From Clusia tigrina (lineage: Eukaryota; Arthropoda; Insecta; Diptera; Clusiidae), in assembly GCA_920105625.2 (NCBI GenBank), contig OV050030.1, positions 31,428,516 to 31,492,515 on the forward strand: a DNA stretch of 64,000 nt, read 5' to 3'. The notes under the pieces are model-generated. The model had not been told where the DNA came from and ran no database searches. It worked only from the letters and a program-made list of their open reading frames with translations. The position numbers and the translations under genes are program-made. Below are positions 9,826-20,700 of this stretch, piece by piece; within the stretch, counting starts at the first letter, position 1, and every line of letters begins with the position of its first letter.

Positions 9826-12486
9826 TCAAAAGGCCGGAAGGTCTCTTCTCTGCAGGCGGGATCGGCTTATCGGTTTTGCGAGGGATTTAGCTAGTGGATT
9901 CGGGTGATTTTTCAGTTTTGCTATGTATATCTGCTTTCTAGCATTTATTTCTGTTATAACTGTTGGTATTTTCAGGTCTTTGTGAATATTTTCGTTACGC
10001 ATGTACCATGGAGCACCTGTTATTAACCTAAGTATCTTCGACTGAAACCTTTGAATTATGGCAATGTTAGAAGCGGATGCATTACCCCACAGTTGAATCC
10101 CGTACAACCATATCGGCTTAATAACTGCATTGTATAGGAGGCTTTTGTATTCTAGGCTTAAGGTAGATTTGTGGTTTATTAGCCAATGCAGCTTGGCGAC
10201 CTTCAACTTCATATTTAAAATTTTAGTTGAAATGTGCGTACGCCAAGTTAAGCGCCTGTCTAAATGAATGCCGAGATAGGTGACTTCATTAGCTTGTGGA
10301 ATCTCAATATTATTGAGCCGAATGGCTGGACACGTACCAGGCCTCAAAGAGAATGTTACGTTTTTGCTTTTTTGCTCATTGACTTTTATACGCCACATTC
10401 CTAACCATTCTTCTACCCTAACTAAGTGCTCTTGTAGAGCTCTCGACGCCTTTATCGGACATTTATTGCAACTGAGTATGGCGGTATCATCCGCAAATGT
10501 TGAAATTAGCGTGCTTTCACTTATAGGAGTATCAGATGTGAATATTACATATAATGTAGGGCCTAGAACGCTACCTTGGGGCACACCGGCTAAAATTGGA
10601 AAATCTTCGGAAATGAATTCGTTTACTTTTACCCTGAAACGTCTATTGGATAAATAAGACTCAAGAATTTTATGATAGCTTTTTGGAAGAAACTTTTTGA
10701 TTTTGAACATCAGTCCTTGATGCCATACCTTATCAAATGCTTGAGCCACGTCAAGGAATATTGCAGAGCAAAACTCCCCGAGTTCAAATGCTTTTCTTAT
10801 TTCATTTGAAATTCGATTGACTTGCTCAATAGTGCTGTGCTTTTCGCGAAAACCGAATTGGTGTTGCGGTATTACGCTATGTTCATGAAGAAAAGCAGAT
10901 AGTTTCTTTAATAGTAGTTTCTCAAACAATTTTGAAAGGCAAGGCAACAGGCTGATAGGTCTATATGATGACGGTAGCGTTGCGTCTTTTCCAGGTTTAG
11001 CTATCATACATATCTGAGACTTCTTCCATGCATTCGGATAGTAACCGATGCCCAAGATTGCGTTAAAAAGCTTACAGAGAAATGCTGATGCAGAATCTGG
11101 TAACTGTTTTAGCATTTTCGGGGTAATATTATCGAATCCAGGTGATTTTTTTGGATTCAGTTGTTTAATTTGTTTGGTTATTTCTGGAAGGGAAATTTTA
11201 ATAGGCTGAGCAATCTCAGTACTGCAAGGTAAGGCAGGCAGTGCAAAGGAGTTTGTAGCCATATTCGGCTGGAACACGTTGCATAGATGTTGTGCAAAGC
11301 AGAGTGCTTTTTCTTGATCGCTTTGAGCCCACGCGCCGTTCGGGTTTCTTATAGGTTTTACACCTTCCATTGGAGGCTTAAAGTTTTTAGATGCCTTCCA
11401 AAGGGAATACCTTTCGGTAGAATTTGGGGTTACCTTCTTCAGGTACTCTTTTAGGTTTTTATCTTCCTCCTTTGTAAGAGCATCATTAAGCGCCCTTTCG
11501 GCTGCTTTAAGATTGTATTTAGAGATGGGTGAGCGATGTTTCTGCCATTCTCGGCGCAGCCGTCGTTTCTGTGCTACAAGTTTTTCAATTTGGCTATTTG
11601 TACAGGCATACTTGCACTTTCTAGAAGTATTTTTTGGCGTTGCCACTACGGCTGCAGTCGCTAGCATGGAGTTGAAAATATCAATATTATTATCTATATC
11701 ATCTGCATGTTTTACCTCAACTCTTGTAGAGATATGACTACTAATATACTTTTTGTATTTTAACCAATCGGTTTGGTTGGTCCCTAGGCGAAACTGTGGG
11801 CTTGTATATTCTGGTTGTTCATAAAGGTTGATTATTACAGGCGAGTGATCAGAGGACAGATCGACACAGGTTTCCGCTGATACTAAAGACCTATCTATAT
11901 TTTTAGAAATAGCAAAATCAATAAGATCAGGAATTTTCTTTGGGTCTGTTGGCCAATAAGTGGGCTGTCCTGGTGAGACAAAATCGTATTTACTATGTCT
12001 GTTAGTTATTGCATTGTACAATTGTCGGCCTTTTGGATTAATTAGGCGAGAGCCCCAGTGTTTATGTTTCGCATTATATTTACCGCCAGCTAGAAATCTA
12101 TCACCAAGGGAATCAAAAAGTTCTTTAAATTGTGTTTCTGTTACAGTAAAACGGGGTGGGCAGTATATAGCTGAAAGCGTCAGGTCTTTGCCACGATTTT
12201 TAATAGATACTGATGTAGCTTGCATCCATTGCATCGAATGCGATTGCATAAGATGATGCTTAAGCCGATTTCTGATTAGAATAGCCGTACCGCCATGTGC
12301 CTTACCATCAGGATGATTTGTGTTATAAAATTTGAAGCCTGGGAGATGAAAGTTGTATTTGTTTGTGAGATGTGTTTCAGACAAAAGCATAACATCAATT
12401 TCGTGGTCATGTAGAAACTTATTAAGGGCTAGTTTATACTGGTTAACACCGTTTGCGTTCCATAAACATATTTTTAACAAACTCAT
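9826..12486 (-). CDS. LINE ORF2: AP endonuclease-reverse transcriptase, 886 aa
   Basis: The enzyme nicks target DNA and copies the element RNA at the nick (target-primed reverse transcription). The N-terminal endonuclease spans about residues 1-230: WNANG (Asn 11 region), LLSETHL (Glu 37), IYCPP (Tyr 108), then AGGKYNAKHKHWGSR at 133-147, and later SSDHSPV. The usual GGDYN is GGKYN here, so the conserved Asp is Lys 136 (codon at 12081-12079), which should cripple cleavage. RT spans about residues 450-720, with SYRPISLLPCLSKLFEKLL, DVAQAFDKVWH, PQGSVLGP and the catalytic FADDTAIL, followed by YLGIHLDRRL. The length fits jockey/F/Doc-type ORF2. The start ATG overlaps the ORF1 stop (ATGA). Confidence 0.92.
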   Translation of the reverse strand: MSLLKICLWNANGVNQYKLALNKFLHDHEIDVMLLSETHLTNKYNFHLPGFKFYNTNHPDGKAHGGTAILIRNRLKHHLMQSHSMQWMQATSVSIKNRGKDLTLSAIYCPPRFTVTETQFKELFDSLGDRFLAGGKYNAKHKHWGSRLINPKGRQLYNAITNRHSKYDFVSPGQPTYWPTDPKKIPDLIDFAISKNIDRSLVSAETCVDLSSDHSPVIINLYEQPEYTSPQFRLGTNQTDWLKYKKYISSHISTRVEVKHADDIDNNIDIFNSMLATAAVVATPKNTSRKCKYACTNSQIEKLVAQKRRLRREWQKHRSPISKYNLKAAERALNDALTKEEDKNLKEYLKKVTPNSTERYSLWKASKNFKPPMEGVKPIRNPNGAWAQSDQEKALCFAQHLCNVFQPNMATNSFALPALPCSTEIAQPIKISLPEITKQIKQLNPKKSPGFDNITPKMLKQLPDSASAFLCKLFNAILGIGYYPNAWKKSQICMIAKPGKDATLPSSYRPISLLPCLSKLFEKLLLKKLSAFLHEHSVIPQHQFGFREKHSTIEQVNRISNEIRKAFELGEFCSAIFLDVAQAFDKVWHQGLMFKIKKFLPKSYHKILESYLSNRRFRVKVNEFISEDFPILAGVPQGSVLGPTLYVIFTSDTPISESTLISTFADDTAILSCNKCPIKASRALQEHLVRVEEWLGMWRIKVNEQKSKNVTFSLRPGTCPAIRLNNIEIPQANEVTYLGIHLDRRLTWRTHISTKILNMKLKVAKLHWLINHKSTLSLEYKSLLYNAVIKPIWLYGIQLWGNASASNIAIIQRFQSKILRLITGAPWYMRNENIHKDLKIPTVITEINARKQIYIAKLKNHPNPLAKSLAKPISRSRLQRRDLPAF

Positions 12487-14036
12487 TTTTTATTTACAAG
12501 AGTTTGAATCATCTGATTTTGAGCTTTAATTAAATCTTGTAGCATATTTTGCACTGTAGACATGAATTGAGTCATACACTGAGTAAGATTTAGGATCATG
12601 GCTTCTACTCCACTATTAGATGCATTGTTATTGTTAACTTGCCGTACGTTACCATGCAGAACACTTGCGTAGGTTGCTTGACCAGAATTAGGTTTTTGCA
12701 TAATAGGGTCACCTATCTGAGGATTTGAGGTGGCAGGCTGGATATAGATAGGATTTGGGGATAAGCTACGTTTTAATTGTATACTCTGCGACAGTTTTGA
12801 TTTTAGATCTTTATATACAGGGCAACCTCTGTAATTTGCCGTGTGGCTACCACCACAGTTACTACATTTCTTTGCGGATGTGTCAGTTTTAGCTAAGGTG
12901 CAAGTACTTGTAGGGTGGAGATCACCGCAAACTACACAAACACTGCGCAGAGTGCAGTACGATTTAGAGTGGCCGAATTCTTGACAATTCATACATTGTA
13001 TTGGGCCGTTACGTTTGTGCGGTTCTTCAACCGTAATTCTGCGGTGTAAAAGATTTCTTAGGTTATATATTGGGTGCGTCTCGTTCTTTTTAAGCTGGGT
13101 TGAGTTGGGGAGCAGTTCAACTTTAAATATAGGTTGTGGAACCTTATTTCTATTCACAATATTTATCACAACCTTAACGGGGAACCCTTGCTCTTCAAGA
13201 GCCTCTTTAATATCGCCAGAATCTACTGTGGCTTCGATTCCTTTTAAAACAATAACAAGGCCTTTTGAGCTCTTTAGCTGATAGGAATAATAACTTTTCT
13301 TGTTCCCCGATAAAAAATTTATAATATCACGATAGTGCTTTTCACTATATGCCTGTATCTTTGTCTCCTCAATACTACCTTTTCTAAGAGGCACAATGTG
13401 AAAATTATTTGTGCCTATAATATTTGCGATGTTCAATACTAATTGATTAGAACTACGCTCGCGCAGGTAAATTGGTGGCGGTCTGGCATTACTGACTACA
13501 GGTTCACCTTTCGATGTAGTAGTAGAATTCTCTACACTAAGAAGTGCAAATCTGTTATTCTCCAGAGGAGCACCTGAGTTTGTTGTGTTTGCCCTTTTGG
13601 CGACGCCCATGACCTTTTGTGGACTTATCTTTCTTTTAATATTAATGTTTATGTAGCGGTCAATACCAGTCTGCACTACCGCCACTTTTTTTATTTTTTT
13701 TACCTCACCGTTTATTACCGCCTGCAGAGGCATTGTTGCTGGACTCCTTACTGCTGCTGAGTTTGGTGACGGCGCTATGCTGGGCTGCCTTGCCTTCGTT
13801 GTTGTTTCGACGAAAGTCATCGCGCTCTTTCCTGTAGCGACAGTTGTTGGGATCGACTTTTCTGTTGAGGTCGCTGCTGTTGCCGACGCTGCTACTGACA
13901 CCGATGATGACTCTGCTAGTGGCATTGTTGTTGCCGATAATATGCCGTATTGTATTGTTGTAGTGTTATTGCTTTGTGCAACGGGTATATGCACCGAGTG
14001 CCGACGCTCTCTATGAGGAGAGTGAGCGACACTCAT
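12483..14036 (-). CDS. LINE ORF1: gag-like nucleic-acid-binding protein, 517 aa
   Basis: This is the RNA-binding ORF1 protein of jockey-clade LINEs, which packages element RNA. Residues 1-130 are low complexity (Ser/Thr/Ala). A conserved segment around 250-340 (SSKGLVIVLKGIEATVD, GFPVKVVINIV) matches the region that precedes the zinc knuckles in fly LINE gags. Three knuckles follow near 345-405: CMNCQEFGHSKSYC (CX2CX4HX4C), CVVCGDLHPTSTC, and CSNCGGSHTANYRGC. The C-terminus is Asn/Gln-rich with a likely amphipathic helix. The frame is unbroken. The start at 14036 leaves a 5' UTR of about 220 nt. Confidence 0.9.
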   Translation of the reverse strand: MSVAHSPHRERRHSVHIPVAQSNNTTTIQYGILSATTMPLAESSSVSVAASATAATSTEKSIPTTVATGKSAMTFVETTTKARQPSIAPSPNSAAVRSPATMPLQAVINGEVKKIKKVAVVQTGIDRYININIKRKISPQKVMGVAKRANTTNSGAPLENNRFALLSVENSTTTSKGEPVVSNARPPPIYLRERSSNQLVLNIANIIGTNNFHIVPLRKGSIEETKIQAYSEKHYRDIINFLSGNKKSYYSYQLKSSKGLVIVLKGIEATVDSGDIKEALEEQGFPVKVVINIVNRNKVPQPIFKVELLPNSTQLKKNETHPIYNLRNLLHRRITVEEPHKRNGPIQCMNCQEFGHSKSYCTLRSVCVVCGDLHPTSTCTLAKTDTSAKKCSNCGGSHTANYRGCPVYKDLKSKLSQSIQLKRSLSPNPIYIQPATSNPQIGDPIMQKPNSGQATYASVLHGNVRQVNNNNASNSGVEAMILNLTQCMTQFMSTVQNMLQDLIKAQNQMIQTLVNKK

Positions 14037-14226
14037 AGCTTTATGTATATATTTATGATTATATTTTTAGTGTTTACTTTTTGAATTATATTTCATATAT
14101 GTATTTAATTTATTAAACGAACTGTTAAATTTCTCGAGATTATTTTGATTTAATTGATAATATTAACACAACAAAATAATATTTGAGAAATAATGTAAAT
14201 CCGATCAAACACTGAGCGTACAAAAA

Positions 14227-14265
14227 CACGTCCGAACAGTATGAACACTACCACCAATGATTAAT
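14227..14265 (-). promoter_or_regulatory. Internal LINE promoter: initiator and DPE-like motif
   Basis: On the minus strand the element starts near 14259 with cattggtgg. The motif GGACGTG at 14233-14227 sits about 27 bp downstream. Jockey, F and Doc elements use TATA-less internal promoters with an RGACGTG-like downstream element at about +28, so position and sequence agree. Six bases (attaat, 14260-14265) between the motif start and the target duplication may be untemplated additions. Confidence 0.55.
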
Positions 14266-14273
14266 TACAAAAT

Positions 14274-14845
14274 AAAATTAATCCCCCACCCACATATTGT
14301 AGCTAAAGACTTGCTCAAGGAACCTGATTGATCACGTCTTAAACAATTTGATTTTTAAAGTGATCTTATTAGGAACTTAAAGTTATATCTCTTATTCGTT
14401 TACTTGAATGTAGTTACCATGAATGTAGCTACATACTTCATTTATCCTAAGCACCGGCTAAGAATTAAAGTTAAAATGCAGTTTGTGAGATTTACGTATT
14501 TATTGTGTGTTAGTTTTAATTTACAAGATTCCAGAAATAATTTTTCAGAACATTCAAGTGTGCTCATTCCTTGAAACAAATGAGGCCACTTTTGGGACAA
14601 ACAACTAAGCTGTCTGGAAATCCTTAGACTTTTTTACCAATAAAATATACTGTGTTTATTTTTAGCAGGCATCTTGAGAAGTTCAGATTTAAAACAAATC
14701 GAGATTTAAATGGAATAAAGATACTATTTTAAAAATGAGACGGGTATATTTTAACTTTACAGTGTGCATTTAAAAATATATTTCGAAAATAAGAATAGAA
14801 ATTCCCGCTGTGTTCAAAATTTAAAAGGATTATGTGCTTGTTGTT
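14274..14845. other. Segmental-duplication flank, 3' side of OBP-like gene 1
   Basis: Matches 50501-51066 closely. No coding sequence recognised. It includes the 3' flank of the OBP-like gene; the polyadenylation signal overlaps the stop codon at 14841-14848. Confidence 0.5.
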
Positions 14846-15797
14846 TTATTGTAGTATTGGTAATCTACTTCTATAGAATCCATTGTAACAAAGGAATTTT
14901 TCGAAGTTAGTGTCTAGCTCATTTTCACGCTTAATCCTACCACATTCATTTATATATGTTCCGACATCATCCTTAGAGATTGGGAGAATTTCTCGTATGG
15001 CATTGTCGTTGAAGGCGCCGTTTACCAATACTTTGTCCGCCTCCAAAACACAGGTAACATAATTTTTCAATATGCTGATGTTGTTCTTGTTGTAACTGCC
15101 ACAAATAACGAATAGCATGACATCTTTGTCGGTCAGGTGCGCGTTTTCCTGGCATTTATCTGAAGCACTTTTTTCTTTTTCACCGTCATCTGCTTCTTCA
15201 CCGTCATCTTCTTCTTCATCGTCATATTCTTCTTTATTGTCTTCTTCTTCTTCTTCTTCTTCTTCTTCTCTTTCTTCTGAAGACTTGAAAAGAAATATGG
15301 TTTCTATTAGTACCAAACTTTGATGAGCAGATATGAAATCTACAGATATATGCCTGAGTAAATATCCGTCTCGATATGTGCCCGAGCGGTCTCAGAAAAT
15401 AACAAGTCTTAAAATACGGAGCATTTTTCTGAATATAAAGCTAGTGCTGCGGTTCTTTGCCACAGTTCTCATATCAATTTTATATCACTTATTTACAAAC
15501 AATCTTAGACAATTGTCTACTGGTAAGATCATTGGTTGAAATGTATGAATAGTGTGGACTCAGATATTCCTATTCACTTAAGATTTGCTACAAATCTGGT
15601 CTAATCTGAGTCTGAAATATTTAAATTCGTATACTTGCTCGAAAAATAGGAATTAAATTGGACTCAGGGCATTTGAAGTCCTTGAAAATATCTTTAGCAG
15701 CACTTGGGTTTTCGAGTGCAGCAGGATCCTGTTTAATTTTGCCAGCAGATATTACGGCAATAAAAGCGGCAAGGATAGCAAAAGTAAAGCACTTCAT
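14846..15797 (-). CDS. Secreted OBP-like protein with acidic tract, gene 1 (two exons)
   Basis: Exon 1 is 15797-15639 (53 codons). It starts MKCFTFAILAAFIAVISA, a clear signal peptide. Exon 2 is 15283-14846. The 355-bp intron is phase 0, with acceptor ttcttttcaag and a GC donor (cga/gcaagt), where the paralogue has gtaagt. The mature protein of about 180 aa has an acidic tract (Glu/Asp runs from GAA repeats). An insect OBP-like core follows: CVLEADKVLVNGAFND, then YINECG, then NFEKFLCY. The cysteines in position to be C2 and C5 of classical OBPs are missing, as in C-minus OBPs. Medfly male-specific serum polypeptides also belong to this superfamily as I recall. The poly(A) signal overlaps the stop codon. 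No exact ligand or role can be assigned. Confidence 0.65.
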
Positions 15798-15879
15798 TTT
15801 TAATTCACTTAAACTTCAATTCGGACTCTTCCTTACGAAAAGATAAAACAAACTAATACCGTAAAGAATCGTTGCGGGG

Positions 15880-15887
15880 TTTTTATA
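15880..15887 (-). promoter_or_regulatory. TATA box of OBP-like gene 1
   Basis: TATAAAAA on the minus strand, 83-90 bp upstream of the ATG, leaves room for a start site near 15855. It is conserved at 52123-52130 (gene 2) and nearly so at 30704-30711 (gene 3, CATAAAAA). Confidence 0.6.
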
Positions 15888-15897
15888 CACTAAATTT

Positions 15898-16599
15898 TGT
15901 AATTGAATTTAAGTTATTGCTTTGGTGTCTCTCCATTTTCTTGACAAGGCGTACATTATAGAATATAAATTTAGCTCTTTTAAATAAATATTTGCACCCA
16001 TTGTGGTTCTGTGGATTTAGTCACAGTCTGGGGAACTACGCAATGAGCTCGGGGTGAAAATGTTGGTCTAACTATCGCAAGAGTCTCCAGCAACTAGACA
16101 AATTCAGAGACAATTATGAAAGAAATGTGCGTCAGCAATGGAACAAACACGTAAATATACAATATAATTCGCAGGTATTCATATACAACGAAAACGACCG
16201 CTCGTGTCTTCTTGACCTTGGAAACAACTGTTCTAAAAAGAATTGTCATTATGTCAATTGTGAAAATGACGCACACTTTTTGTAATTTTTTTAATAAGAA
16301 ATGTTCAACAAAAATATATTAATAAGGAACATTTTCTACTGAAAGCCCGAGAAGAGAAAAAAGTGTCTGGATACGGTCTATAAAGTTTTACAGGCGCAGA
16401 TTTGGATTCAAATGTTGAACAAAATGTTCACAAAAGCAGAAAAGCAGTTATTATATGGTAGTTTCCTTCCAAGAGGTCTAGGTACCTTCGTCACATTTTG
16501 TCTCCCACTAGATAGAGACGATGCTTTTTCCAATATCTAAAATAACCTTGTTTCTTGTTGAATAAAATATATTTATTTTGGCGCATTAAGTTTTGAAAA
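15898..16599. repeat. OBP upstream flank with dispersed repeat R1
   Basis: The upstream flank of every OBP-like copy. From about 16066 it contains a repeat that begins ctaactatcgcaag and includes atgtgcgtcagcaat, gctcgtgtcttcttgacc and, further on, a gaaaagcagttattat-like box. Related copies lie at 19919-20300, 30890-31290, 38755-39150, 52310-52690 and 56240-56610. No ORF. It may be an old non-autonomous element or conserved upstream sequence carried along with the gene duplications. Confidence 0.55.
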
Positions 16600-17335
16600 T
16601 TATTTTGGATAGTTGACGACATCATCTTGTCTAGTAACGGAATCCATTGATTTGTGCGTCGTCAATTCTCCAGCAATTTTACTTCGAATATTGAAATTCA
16701 ATTCATCAACATCAATGTTTTTCGTAGCCAATATAGGACGTTCGCATAATTAAACATGATTTTGATATTTTAAGAAATGGTTGGGAACATCTATCGGATG
16801 ATATCGGTTTTTAAATCGGTGACCTGGCAAAAATCGACGGGGCATATAATAGAGCCAGTCGAAATGTCAGCGGGGATTTCGCCATTGCCAATCTCCAGCA
16901 ATTGTTTTGAATATACTTCACCAGATTGGTCGAACTGCAACTTGACACGCATGTTCATTTGAGTGTCTTGACGTGTTTCCACAAAACAGACGATTTCAAA
17001 CATGCATTAAGTTCATCGGCTGCTGTTGGCCATGGAGTCATTGTCAATGTTTGGCGAAAATCACATGCCAACAGAATCATCGGGGCAACCAAGAAGAAAT
17101 TCCCCACAGTTTCATCGTTCACACCCTTCATGAGAGAATCGTACGCATATTTTTTTGTGAATTCAACATCGGAACCGTTTGGTATTTGGTCCAGAACTTA
17201 ATCGATTTCAATGGAGAGAATGTTTAGATAATTATCAAAAATAACTTTCGTATTTTATGATCATTTGAAGAAATCACAGCATCTTCGAGGGTGTAATTCC
17301 AATGAGTGTCATCCACTAGCCATCGCAAACTTTGA
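16600..17335 (-). pseudogene. Helitron helicase, internal fragment, broken
   Basis: On the minus strand, 17180-17000 reads VAPMILLACDFRQTLT and then AADELNACLKSSVLW, the Walker B region of Helitron helicases (normally LLAGDFRQTLPV). 17003-16791 continues MNMRVKLQFDQSGEVYSKQLLEIGNG, and 16760-16620 has a decayed WLSERAIL/KNIDVD block. Stops and shifts interrupt it. The paralogue is 52780-53830. It is the opposite strand and a different segment of the same protein family as 191-1078, so at least two Helitron insertions contributed. Confidence 0.75.
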
Positions 17336-17789
17336 CACAGAATTCACCATTCCGGTGAGAATATGTGTGCTTACTATGCTTTCGGTTTATACATGTTCAT
17401 AACTGAACTCGAAACGAACAACTTTTCTGTAATTTTTATGTTTTTGTTGTTACAAACATTTCAAAAACTTTATTTCATCTACGTTTATGAATCGATTTTG
17501 AATATTTGATGGTCAATATTAGAAAAATTATCCTTCAAATGCCATATTTATTATTAAAATCGGTCCAGCCGTTCTCAAGTTACAAATTACAATCCATTTT
17601 TATAAATATAGAGATTGTAAATTAACTTAAATTAAATAAGAAATTTGCAACCATTGTTTGATGCGGTTTTTGTATGAATAACAGTGTGAAAGTGGAGCAA
17701 TGGTGTTCTTTGTTAGAGTGTTGTAGCGGAAATTACTTGATGGAGGATATATTTATAAACACTTATAAATTATTTGTGGTCATCGACTA
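17336..17789. other. TE-derived flank
   Basis: AT-rich with the phrase aaaatcggtccagccgttctc, of a kind common in Helitron and DNA-transposon remains. Relative to the paralogue, about 335 bp (53536-53871) are missing at 17348. No gene. Confidence 0.4.
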
Positions 17790-18480
17790 ATACTTGTTGC
17801 AATCGGTTTTTTTTTACATCGGTCGTAGTTATTATATTTTCCTTAGTTGGTAACATGGATAATTGCTCTACTAGAGACTAATATTCCGGGTAGTAAATTA
17901 ACCTATCCAATACGTGAAGCTACTTCCACTATAGCCCACAGAACACCACTTGATAGCACGGTGTTATCCCTTTGGTAAAAAAGCATTGAATCAGAAACAA
18001 ATCCCGATTAGCTCCAACATCCTGGCTCTAGATGTAGAAGTAGACAACGGTTGTTACATGCTACATTCCACCCAATCAAAATTTTCACAATGAAGACTTA
18101 ATTGACATCTTTACAGTTCTTCCATACCTATTCTTAGAAGACTTCAACAGCTTGGAGTCTTCTTCGGAGTTTTACCTCCGTCAGCAAACTCGGCAATATA
18201 AATAACGACATCATCCTACCAAGAAGCTCAATGTCACAAATGATTTCTCGCCCTCCCACTTTTCAATCCATAAAACATTTTCCCACCCCGACATTATCAT
18301 ATCCTCTGCCCACTTAGTCACCAAATCAACCGTACAGCAGGAATCACTTCCCTATTATTACCCTTTCATTCCCGAAGTTTTTCCAGATCAAACGAACATA
18401 AAAATGTACGGTGAAAAAAGCAATGAGTGGTCACCCGGACATGTCGGAATTCAGAGCAACTAGAAAACTTTGTCACAAAT
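17790..18480 (+). pseudogene. Internally deleted LINE: endonuclease end joined to RNase H, copy 1
   Basis: Around 18190-18380 the plus strand retains the C-terminal part of a LINE endonuclease (SRPPTFQSIKHFPTPTLSYPL, with the HF motif near 18345). At 18425-18460 it jumps to the RNase H phrase SPGHVGIQSN (here sgHPDMSEFRAT in another frame). The RT domain that should lie between is missing. Copies at 40130-40824 and 54330-55010 have the same internal deletion, so it predates the duplications. Confidence 0.6.
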
Positions 18481-18568
18481 TTTTGTAAAATATAAATTCA
18501 AAATCGTTTAGAATTATTGTAATAACTTGGAAATTGTTATTACTCAGCAGAGTATCTCACATAGAACT

Positions 18569-18665
18569 CGGTCTGCTTGCCTCAATGTAGGAATGTTAGT
18601 CTACTAGTCCTGGGGATGTGAATTCAAAGTCCTGGTCATGGTCTCAATAATTTGCGTCTAAATAA
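18569..18665 (+). ncRNA. tRNA-like / SINE-head sequence, copy 1
   Basis: Contains tagtctactagtcctgggg followed by gtgaattcaaagtcc, resembling a tRNA anticodon arm and T-arm with a degraded RNA polymerase III B box (GGTTCRANTCC). Related copies are at 55127-55192, 45957-46035 and 59419-59500. No complete cloverleaf can be folded by eye, so this is a tRNA-derived repeat at best. Confidence 0.35.
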
Positions 18666-18793
18666 TTTCCTCTTCGAATCGAACGCCTTTGTTACTCATT
18701 ATCCAGAACGGGGGCTGACATCATCACTTCTGGTATAAGGCAACATCACCAAATATACACCAACAATTATTAAATTAGTATATGTATACTCGT

Positions 18794-20700
<1,907 letters not shown>

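Larger units (their letters stand above)
9671..14265 (-). mobile_element. Nearly full-length jockey-clade LINE
   Basis: A 4595-bp non-LTR retrotransposon on the minus strand. The 5' end is at about 14259-14265, ORF1 at 14036-12483, ORF2 at 12486-9826, then a short 3' UTR with AATAAA signals near 9700, and a poly(A) tail of about 19 nt at 9689-9671. It is bracketed by the 8-bp duplication tacaaaat. Two uninterrupted ORFs and a clean poly(A) indicate a young insertion. It sits in one copy of a segmental duplication and is absent from the other. The 4-nt ORF overlap suggests translation re-initiation for ORF2. Confidence 0.9.

Noticed and set aside
14973..15155. Alternative-frame ORF within OBP-like gene 1
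   Set aside because: Overlaps the OBP frame and has no counterpart in gene 2.
15117..15323. Plus-strand Ser-rich ORF (also 51314-51565)
   Set aside because: It is the antisense reading of the GAA-repeat acidic tract of the OBP-like exon 2; no independent support.
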